A stretch of DNA of 13,068 nt, taken from contig JAFTTD010000016.1 in the NCBI GenBank assembly GCA_017466965.1, positions 1-13,068 of the forward strand, written 5' to 3'. Source of the DNA: Bacteroidaceae bacterium. GTDB lineage: Bacteria; Bacteroidota; Bacteroidia; Bacteroidales; Bacteroidaceae. A program made the position numbers and the translations under genes. Position 1 is the first letter of the stretch; every line of letters begins with the position of its first letter. The notes under the pieces are model-generated. The model worked only from the letters and a program-made list of their open reading frames with translations, did no database searches and was not told the DNA's origin. Positions 7,188-13,068 of the stretch are shown here, in pieces.

Positions 7188-8090
7188 ATGAATATGCCTC
7201 CTATAGTAAAGACTTTGCTCCTGATCAATGTTGTTGCTTATATCATTGATTTAGTGATGCCAATGAGCCATATATTCGGGCTGTATTACGTAATGCATCC
7301 TGAATTTCATGCATATCAGTTCGTGACATATATGTTCATGCATGGCGGACTTTCACATTTGTTTTTTAATATGTTCGCTTTGTGGATGTTCGGCAGGGTA
7401 ATGGAACAGACATGGGGCGCACAGCGTTTCCTGATTTATTACCTTGTGTGCGGTATAGGCGCCGGAGTGGTACAGGAATTAGGGCAGTTGTTCGGGCTTA
7501 TCAATCCGTGGTCAATGACAATCGGAGCATCAGGCGCTGTATATGGTATTCTTCTTGCCTTTGGAATGACTTACCCTAACGAACGCCTTTTCATCATACC
7601 GATACCGTTCCCGATAAAAGCCAAGTATTTTGTGGCTTTCTATGCTGCAATCGAACTGTTCGAGGGAATGAGCGCTAACGACGGAGTGGCACATTTTGCC
7701 CACCTCGGAGGTATGCTGTTCGGATTCATCCTGATTATGTATTGGCGCAATAAAGTGCGTCAGCAACGTTTCGGGAAAGGAAATTTCTGGGGTTCATCAT
7801 CTTCTACTACAGACTACTATGGTGGAACATACGGCTCGTATGACAAGGGCGAAAGTGTTCTTGACAAAATAAAGTCGCTGTTCGCTGGAAAAAAGAAGAA
7901 GCCTAAGATGACGATTAATTATGGAGGCGGTACTACTTCAAACGAACGCCAGAAGGACTATGAATACAATGCGCGCAAAAAACAGGACAATGAAGAGATT
8001 GACCGTATTCTTGACAAAGTGCGCAAGGATGGCTATGCTAATCTGACGACAGAGGAGAAGAACAAACTGTTCAATGCCAGCAAACAGTAG
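7188..8090 (+). CDS. Rhomboid family intramembrane serine protease
   Basis: This is a 300-residue polytopic inner-membrane protease that should cut substrates within or near membrane helices. The rhomboid signature is complete: H57 and N61 in the HGGLSHLFFNMF segment, catalytic S115 in GASGA, and catalytic H172 in AHLGGMLFG. Residues about 190-300 form a cytosolic tail, rich first in Ser, Gly and Tyr, then in Lys. It ends in a small helical region (IDRILDKVRKDGYANLTTEEK) that resembles the DUF6576 domain seen on Bacteroidetes rhomboids. An in-frame TTG at 7182 is less likely than ATG 7188; ATG 7194 is also possible. The TAG stop is 2 bp before the next gene's ATG, so the two are probably translationally coupled. 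The substrate is unknown. Confidence 0.93.
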   Translation: MNMPPIVKTLLLINVVAYIIDLVMPMSHIFGLYYVMHPEFHAYQFVTYMFMHGGLSHLFFNMFALWMFGRVMEQTWGAQRFLIYYLVCGIGAGVVQELGQLFGLINPWSMTIGASGAVYGILLAFGMTYPNERLFIIPIPFPIKAKYFVAFYAAIELFEGMSANDGVAHFAHLGGMLFGFILIMYWRNKVRQQRFGKGNFWGSSSSTTDYYGGTYGSYDKGESVLDKIKSLFAGKKKKPKMTINYGGGTTSNERQKDYEYNARKKQDNEEIDRILDKVRKDGYANLTTEEKNKLFNASKQ

Positions 8091-8092
8091 CA

Positions 8093-9160
8093 ATGCAGAA
8101 TATAAAGAAAATACTATTGTTCATATTCATTGCCATTAACATCCTGATTGTAATGGCAATGAATTTTTGTGCATATACCGCTTATCTTCCGCCGCAGACA
8201 TATCCGAACTGGTAGTATTTCGGACTTATATTCCCTGTGTTTTTGGTTCTGGATGCGCTGTTTATAGTCTTTTGGCTTGTGGTAAAATGGAAATTAGCGT
8301 CAATTCCCATAGTAGGAATGTTGCTGTGCGCAGGGAGCGTAAGGACGTATTTCCCGATAAACATCCCCGCCACACCTCCTGAAGGGGCTTTGAAGTTCAT
8401 GTCCTACAATGTTTATGGCTTCGGGGAGAAGACAAATTATGCCAAATGGGATGACAACCAGATTATAAATTATATAATGCTGAGTGATGCCGACATTGTG
8501 TGCCTGCAAGAGGCTGACAAGATAGGGCTGAAGCCGGTGAAGAAGCTTCTTGAAGAATTCTATCCTTATCAGAGCTATGACAAAAACGCCAAGACCGTCA
8601 TGGGATGTCTGTCGAAATACCCTATATTAAGCTCCAAAGTCATAGATTATGTCTCAAACTCGAACTGCAGCTATGCTTACGAAATAAAAGTAAATGAAGA
8701 TACTGTCCTTGTTGTTAACAATCATTTGGAATCATATAAGCTTAGCGACAACGACAAGGCGCAGTATAAGGAAATACTTAAAACACCGGAAGATGATGAC
8801 GCTGATGAAAAATATCAGTCCTTAGTGGCGAAATTGGCTAAAGCAAATGCTCTGCGAGGAGCGCAGGCAGACTCTATTGCCGCCTGCATAGCGAGGAGCC
8901 CGCATAAATATAAGATTGTATGCGGAGATTTCAATGATTCTCCATTGTCTTATGTTCACCACACCTTGACTTCCGAACTGAAAGACGCATATACGGAAAG
9001 CGGAAATGGACCAGGACTTTCATACAACAGGAGCGGAATGTATTTCAGAATAGACAATATTTTGGTGAGCGAAAATATAGAAACATACTGGGCAATAGTA
9101 GATAAAAAAATCAAAAAGAGTGACCATTATCCTATATCCTGCTATCTGAAATTTGAGTAA
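8093..9160 (+). pseudogene. Membrane-anchored endonuclease/exonuclease/phosphatase (EEP) family gene interrupted by an in-frame TAG
   Basis: From ATG 8093 one frame runs to TAA 9160 with a single internal stop, TAG at 8213-8215 (codon 41). Residues 1-40 begin with a hydrophobic helix (about 8-24). Two more hydrophobic segments follow the stop (YFGLIFPVFLVLDALF onward, and LASIPIVGMLLCAG), giving the three-helix N-terminal module I know from Bacteroidetes EEP proteins. The catalytic domain is intact: N106 in SYNVYGF, E140 in LQE, H211 in NNHLE, D279 and N281 in GDFND, and D344-H345 in SDHYPI. It probably hydrolyses phosphodiesters, but the substrate is unknown. If the stop holds, internal starts (GTG 8237, ATG 8318, ATG 8399) could yield proteins of 307, 280 or 253 residues. 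The rest shows no decay, which fits a recent nonsense change, a sequencing error or read-through. Confidence 0.75.
8213..8215 (+). other. In-frame amber codon in the EEP gene
   Basis: TAG follows AAC TGG and precedes TAT TTC. No frame change is needed to join both sides, so this is a point substitution rather than an indel. One base change would give Trp, Tyr, Gln, Lys, Glu, Leu or Ser. TAG also ends the rhomboid gene in this window, so it is a normal stop here. Confidence 0.85.
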
Positions 9161-9187
9161 AAAAGCGTTTTTTAGTGGCAAAAGAGT

Positions 9188-9225
9188 TTGTTTTATAAAA
9201 AAAGCATTAACTTTGCAAAATTGAA
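9188..9225 (+). promoter_or_regulatory. Promoter of secDF
   Basis: TTTG (9188-9191) and TAACTTTG (9209-9216) are separated by 17 bp and match the Bacteroidetes consensus. Initiation near 9224 leaves a leader of about 95 nt. That leader contains overlapping mini-frames, including MGMKM (9259-9276), whose stop overlaps the ATG of a 7-codon frame (9276-9299). Confidence 0.7.
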
Positions 9226-9318
9226 AGAAAGTATGCCGACCTTAAGGTGCTGAAAAGCATGGGCATGAAAATGTAATGAAAAAACATCAAAATCAATAAT
9301 TAATAAATTTTTAACAAA

Positions 9319-12300
9319 ATGCAAAACAAAGGATTTGTAAAGTTTTTAGCAGTGGCGCTGACACTCATCTGCCTCTTCTATCTTTCATTCTCTGTTGCTA
9401 CAAGTTATGTTGAGAACAAAGCAGCAGGCATGGAGGAAAAAGAAGCAGAAGCGTATTTGGATTCGCTGAACACGACTCCATTCTACCTCGGAAGCTACAC
9501 TCTCAAGGACTGTCGCGAAACTGCCATCGGACTCGGTCTCGACCTGAAGGGCGGTATGAACGTAATCCTTGAGGTTTCTGTTCCTGACGTAGTTAGAGCG
9601 TTGGCAGACCACAAGACTGACCCTGCATTCCTTCAGTCTGTAGCAGAAGCACAGAAAGAAGCAACTGAGAGTCAGAGCGATTTCATCACATTATTTGTCA
9701 GTGCCTATAAGAAGAATGCCCCAGAGAGCAATCTGGCAGCAATCTTCGCTACTCAGCAACTTAAGGGACTGGTTAACACTAACAGCACTGACAGCGAAGT
9801 AGAGAAAGTGCTTCGTGATGCAGTAGAAGAAGCTGTTAACAACTCGTTCAACGTGCTTCGTACTCGTATCGACCGATTTGGTGTCGTACAGCCTAACATC
9901 CAGAAGATTGAGGGACAGTCAGGACGAATCATGGTTGAGCTTCCTGGTATCAAGGAGCCAGAGCGTGTACGTAAGCTTCTTCAGGGATCTGCAAACCTTG
10001 AGTTCTGGGAGACATACGACACACAGGTTGTTCTTCCTTACCTCAGCCAGCTTAATACAGCTCTCCGCAACACAGTAGCTGTTAGCGAAGAAACTGAAGC
10101 TACAGGTGAAGCTGCAGAGGCAAAGACTGAAGAGGCAACTGACACAGTGAAGAGCGAAAGCAGCCTTCTTTCACAGGTAGGCGCTACTAACCCGGCAGAT
10201 GCAGGTGGTGAAGTTACAGAGGCTATGAAAGCTGAAAACCCTCTCTTCTCAATCTTCCAGCCAATCAACGGAGCTGCAGGATGTATGGTGGGTTATGCAG
10301 TAGCATCTGACACAGCAGAAGTAAATGCCCTTCTAACTTCAGAATCAGCTAAGCAGATCTTCCCAATAGACTTGAGCCTTAAATGGGGCGTTCAGTCTGA
10401 AGACAAGGCTGGAAAAGTGTTCGCGCTCTATGCTATCAGAACAACTGGTACAAACGGACGCGCACCGCTTGAAGGAGATGTTGTTACAGAAGCTAAGGAT
10501 GACTTCGACCAGTACGGAAATCCTTGCGTAAGCATGAAGATGAACACTGAAGGAGCTCGCAAATGGGCTGCTCTTACAGAAGCAAACGTTAATCATGCTA
10601 TCGCAATCGTTCTTGACAACTATGTATATAGCGCGCCAAATGTAAATGGCAAGATTGACGGAGGAAGTTCACAGATTACAGGAAACTTCACAGCAAACGA
10701 TACTAAGGACCTCGCAAACGTGCTTCAGTCTGGTAAGATGCCTGCTCCAGCACAGATTGTTCAGGAAGACATCGTTGGACCAACACTCGGTCAGGAGTCT
10801 ATCAATGCCGGTTTCACTTCATTCATCGCTGCATTCATCGTATTGATGATTTACATGTGCATGATGTATGGATTCAAGCCAGGTATGGTTGCTAACGGAG
10901 CTCTTGTTCTCAACTTCTTCTTTACAATAGGTATTCTTACATCACTCCAGGCAGCCCTCACAATGTCAGGTATTGCCGGTATGGTACTCTCACTCGGTAT
11001 GGCAGTGGATGCCAACGTGCTCATCTATGAACGTACTAAGGAAGAGTTGAAGGCTGGAAAGAACATCAAGAGCGCAGTTTCTGCAGGTTACAGCAATGCC
11101 TTCTCTGCAATTCTTGACTCTAACCTCACTTCAATCATCACAGGTATCATCCTCTACAACTTCGGTACAGGTCCAATCAAGGGATTCGCAACAACTCTCA
11201 TCATTGGTATCGTCTGCTCATTCTTTACAGCAGTATGGTTGACTCGTATCGTTTATGAACACCAGCTCAACAAGGGCAAGTGGCAGAACCTTACATTCAC
11301 AACAAACGTGTCAAAGAACCTCATGCAGGGCACAAAATACAACTTCATGGGAATTTACAAGAAGTCGTTCACTGTCTTCGGAATCATTCTCGCTGTATGC
11401 CTTGTTTCTTTGTTCGTTCGTGGACTCAGCCAGTCTATCGACTTCACAGGTGGACGCAACTATAAGGTTGAGTTTGTTAAGGAAGTTCAGCCAGAGGCTG
11501 TCAGAGGTTTGCTTCAGGCTAAGTTTGACGCTGCAAACACAACTGATGAGGCTGTAAACCTTCAGGTTATCTCAATCGGTACAGACAACAAGACTATCCG
11601 TGTCACTACTAACTACCGTATCAATGAGAATGGCGCAAAAGTTGACGAGGAAATCGAACACATGCTCTATGACGCATTTGTTGAGGCTGGACTTGTTGAC
11701 AAGTCTGTTACAGCAGAGCGCTTCCTCAACCGCGACGACCGTGCAGATGGTTCAATCATCGGCTCACAGAAGGTAGGTCCTTCTATCGCAGAAGACATCA
11801 CATACGGAGCTATCTGGTCTGTGATACTCGCAATCATAGCAATCTTCATCTATATCCTCATCCGTTTCCGCAATGTAGCATACTCTGTAGGTTCAGTAAT
11901 AGCCCTCGTGATAGACACATTGCTCATCATCGGTGCATACTCAGTATGCTATGGTTGGATAGGATTCTCGCTTGAGATTGACCAGACATTCATCGGAGCT
12001 GTCCTCACAGCAATCGGTTACTCAATTAACGACAAGGTGGTTGTGTTCGACCGTATCCGTGAGAACTTCCAGCTCTATCCAAAGCGTGACCGTCAGCGTC
12101 TCTTCAATGAATCATTGAACCAGACTCTCTGCCGTACAATCAACACATCTGTATCTACATTCATCGTGCTCCTCTTCATCTTCATATTTGGTGGAGACAG
12201 CATCCGCAGCTTCGCATTCGCAATGATGCTTGGTGTTGTGATAGGTACATTCTCATCAATCTTCGTTGCTGCTCCTACAGCTTACATCGTTATGGGACGC

Positions 12301-12345
12301 CGCATCAAGGAAGCTGCTTCAATCGATTCAGTAGATGCAGAATAA
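9319..12345 (+). CDS. secDF: Fused protein translocase subunit SecDF
   Basis: This 1008-residue inner-membrane protein joins SecD and SecF in one chain, the usual form in Bacteroidetes. It uses the ion gradient to pull secreted proteins out of SecYEG. The SecD half has an N-terminal helix (about 8-27), D75-LKGGM, a large periplasmic region, and helices from about residue 497 with D564 and N566 in AVDANVLIYER, part of the ion path. The SecF half begins near 680, with D708-FTGG and N904-D905-KVVVFDR. Residues about 253-300 are a low-complexity stretch rich in Glu, Ala and Thr, probably a flexible insertion in the periplasmic domain. The gene has its own promoter and terminator. Its many preferred codons suggest strong expression. 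Confidence 0.97.
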   Translation: MQNKGFVKFLAVALTLICLFYLSFSVATSYVENKAAGMEEKEAEAYLDSLNTTPFYLGSYTLKDCRETAIGLGLDLKGGMNVILEVSVPDVVRALADHKTDPAFLQSVAEAQKEATESQSDFITLFVSAYKKNAPESNLAAIFATQQLKGLVNTNSTDSEVEKVLRDAVEEAVNNSFNVLRTRIDRFGVVQPNIQKIEGQSGRIMVELPGIKEPERVRKLLQGSANLEFWETYDTQVVLPYLSQLNTALRNTVAVSEETEATGEAAEAKTEEATDTVKSESSLLSQVGATNPADAGGEVTEAMKAENPLFSIFQPINGAAGCMVGYAVASDTAEVNALLTSESAKQIFPIDLSLKWGVQSEDKAGKVFALYAIRTTGTNGRAPLEGDVVTEAKDDFDQYGNPCVSMKMNTEGARKWAALTEANVNHAIAIVLDNYVYSAPNVNGKIDGGSSQITGNFTANDTKDLANVLQSGKMPAPAQIVQEDIVGPTLGQESINAGFTSFIAAFIVLMIYMCMMYGFKPGMVANGALVLNFFFTIGILTSLQAALTMSGIAGMVLSLGMAVDANVLIYERTKEELKAGKNIKSAVSAGYSNAFSAILDSNLTSIITGIILYNFGTGPIKGFATTLIIGIVCSFFTAVWLTRIVYEHQLNKGKWQNLTFTTNVSKNLMQGTKYNFMGIYKKSFTVFGIILAVCLVSLFVRGLSQSIDFTGGRNYKVEFVKEVQPEAVRGLLQAKFDAANTTDEAVNLQVISIGTDNKTIRVTTNYRINENGAKVDEEIEHMLYDAFVEAGLVDKSVTAERFLNRDDRADGSIIGSQKVGPSIAEDITYGAIWSVILAIIAIFIYILIRFRNVAYSVGSVIALVIDTLLIIGAYSVCYGWIGFSLEIDQTFIGAVLTAIGYSINDKVVVFDRIRENFQLYPKRDRQRLFNESLNQTLCRTINTSVSTFIVLLFIFIFGGDSIRSFAFAMMLGVVIGTFSSIFVAAPTAYIVMGRRIKEAASIDSVDAE

Positions 12346-12351
12346 TAGATA

Positions 12352-12384
12352 GTCTAAAAACATTAGACGGCACTTCGCTGTCGT
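12352..12384 (+). other. Two small hairpins between the secDF stop and its terminator
   Basis: GTCTAA/TTAGAC (12352-12357 with 12363-12368) and ACGGCA/TGTCGT (12367-12372 with 12379-12384) are adjacent 6-bp stems that share two bases. They may protect the mRNA 3' end. No function is shown. Confidence 0.35.
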
Positions 12385-12391
12385 AACAGAT

Positions 12392-12431
12392 AAAATCCAC
12401 TTTCGGACCGTTTCTGGAAGTGGATTTTTTT
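12392..12431 (+). terminator. Strong intrinsic terminator after secDF
   Basis: An 11-bp stem (12392-12402 with 12418-12428) extends inward by up to four more pairs and runs into seven T residues. It lies 46 bp after the secDF stop. Confidence 0.9.
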
Positions 12432-12462
12432 ATGAATACATTTTGAATTATGAAGGCTTGTT

Positions 12463-12569
12463 AAGTTTATAAGTTATTGAGTTTTTAAGTTTTTGAGTTC
12501 AAGTATTCTATCCTCCTACCTTACAACCTCATAACCTTACAACCTTTAATCTGGAGTTCAGGAGTTCAG
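12463..12569 (+). repeat. Octanucleotide repeat module, three sub-tracts
   Basis: Three tracts with an 8-bp period follow one another. The first has five units at 12463-12502: AAGTTTAT, AAGTTATT, GAGTTTTT, AAGTTTTT and GAGTTCAA. The second has four at 12518-12549: ACCTTACA, ACCTCATA, ACCTTACA and ACCTTTAA. The third has two GAGTTCAG units at 12554-12569. The same unit types occur at 5590-5714, with the AACTY tract in inverted orientation. This suggests a dispersed intergenic family. Confidence 0.85.
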
Positions 12570-12627
12570 ACAAGAGCATGTGGTGTTTCTTATGCTCAGC
12601 TATTCCAAACATTGCGGTGAATATCCC

Positions 12628-12665
12628 CGTCATTCCGACAGAGCGTTAGCGATGAGGAATCTCCT
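12628..12665. repeat. REP-like palindromic element
   Basis: ATTCC (12632-12636) and GGAAT (12656-12660) bracket a GC-rich centre with GCG-TTA-GCG. The flanks CGTC and CTCC complete a pattern I recall as a common dispersed intergenic element in bacterial genomes. Only one copy is in this window, so repetition cannot be shown here. Confidence 0.45.
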
Positions 12666-12755
12666 TACCTATGAACAGATGAAGATTAATCTAACCAAAA
12701 ACTCAAAATCCCTCATTGCGTGATAGCAAATCCTTTTCATCATGTTATAATCTGT

Positions 12756-12839
12756 AAAAGTCACTGACATTTATATAAATCTCATTGACATACATATAAA
12801 AGTCACTGACTTATATATAAATGCCATTGAAGTATGTAA
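12756..12839 (+). repeat. Four tandem 21-bp units, each with a TCAnTGA dyad
   Basis: Units start at 12756, 12777, 12798 and 12819 with no indels. Units 1 and 3 share AAAAGTCACTGAC, while 2 and 4 share AAAT-nYCATTGA, giving a 42-bp super-period. Each contains TCAnTGA (CCATTGA in the last), with centres at 12764, 12785, 12806 and 12827, exactly 21 bp or two helical turns apart. The array ends 49 bp before the DUF3791-like start. Read as codons in that gene's frame, it gives seven-residue repeats such as KVTDIYI, but there is no ATG before 12856. No other gene is visible in 12432-12888. Confidence 0.8.
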
Positions 12840-12888
12840 ACTTTTCTTCGCAGTAATGGTTTTTTCAGAAATGATTTGTATTTTTGTC

Positions 12889-13068
12889 ATGGAAAAAATT
12901 AAAAATATGTCACACGAAGAAAGTAATAGACTTAAATATATGATAGCACTGATAGCTGAGTTTGCAAAAAAATTTGGAATTGGTGAGAAACAGGCATATA
13001 ATTATTTGGCTCGGTTCAAGGGTTTGGAGCATCTGTCGGCTTATTATGATGTAATACACACACTGTCG
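12889..13068 (+). CDS. DUF3791-like protein, N-terminal part (runs off the window)
   Basis: Sixty codons are open to the window edge, with no stop. The segment LKYMIALIAEFAKKFGIGEK, followed by QAYNYLARFKGLEHL and YYDVIHTLS, matches my memory of the DUF3791 family, small proteins of about 70-80 residues common in Bacteroidales and Clostridia. The visible part is therefore probably most of the protein. Members often sit beside DUF3990 genes, whose proteins resemble ADP-ribosyltransferases, in what looks like a toxin-antitoxin or defence pair. That partner would be outside this window. ATG 12907 (MSHEESN) may be the true start: a TATTTTTG box at 12879-12886 would place initiation near 12892. 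Codons are A/T-rich compared with the preceding genes. The biochemical function is unknown. Confidence 0.7.
   Translation, partial: MEKIKNMSHEESNRLKYMIALIAEFAKKFGIGEKQAYNYLARFKGLEHLSAYYDVIHTLS

Noticed and set aside
8213..8215. Reassignment of TAG to an amino acid in this organism
   Set aside because: The rhomboid gene in the same window ends naturally at TAG 8088-8090, and the other stops are TAA or TGA, so code change is not supported.
8167..8400. Short out-of-frame plus and minus frames around the EEP amber codon
   Set aside because: They lack recognisable features. The 8093-9160 frame explains the region as one family protein without a frame change.
10038..10268. Antisense frame within the SecDF Glu/Ala-rich insertion
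   Set aside because: It is a by-product of low-complexity coding sequence, with no start signals or family features.
12756..12839. CRISPR array
   Set aside because: The units are contiguous 21-bp direct repeats with no unique spacers and no cas genes in the window.
12748..12888. 21-bp array as a translated part of the DUF3791-like protein
   Set aside because: The frame is open, but there is no ATG before 12856, a promoter-like box lies downstream at 12879, and homologues as I recall them begin near the MSHEE or MEKIK start.

Overview
The window looks like chromosomal DNA from a member of the Bacteroidales, most likely a Prevotella-like genus. Several things point there: a fused SecDF, a nucleoside kinase with a threonyl-tRNA-synthetase-like N-terminal half, a succinate/acetate-type CoA transferase, promoters of the Bacteroidetes form (TTTG, about 19 bp, TAnnTTTG), little sign of Shine-Dalgarno sites, and a DUF3791-type protein at the right edge. 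The genus is inferred, not shown.

Layout. A tRNA-Arg(CCT) and a Na+/phosphate symporter-type gene lie on the minus strand (22-1896). They diverge from a plus-strand nucleoside kinase (1984-3615), which ends at a hairpin. A 378-bp gap follows, holding the promoter and leader of a succinate CoA transferase (3994-5493), which ends at a strong intrinsic terminator. A repeat-filled gap leads into exodeoxyribonuclease III (5719-6522). This gene converges on HU (6620-6892, minus) across a shared bidirectional terminator. HU and a rhomboid protease (7188-8090) are divergent, and each has its own TAnnTTTG promoter. Two bases after the rhomboid stop begins a membrane-anchored endonuclease/exonuclease/phosphatase (EEP) gene (8093-9160) that is interrupted by one in-frame TAG. 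SecDF (9319-12345) follows with its own promoter and terminator.

The left 12.4 kb is mainly housekeeping: phosphate transport, nucleotide salvage, fermentation, DNA repair, nucleoid structure, membrane proteolysis and protein export. The last 640 bp differ. They hold an octanucleotide repeat module like the one before exodeoxyribonuclease III, a REP-like palindrome, and four tandem 21-bp units each centred on a TCAnTGA dyad. Then comes the start of a DUF3791-family gene, a family I associate with accessory, toxin-antitoxin-like loci. The locus runs off the window.

The best candidates for a second look are the single amber codon in the otherwise intact EEP gene, the helically phased 21-bp array next to the DUF3791 gene, and the paired octamer-repeat modules. 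I did not find a complete undescribed system inside the window. If one exists, it probably lies to the right of the edge.
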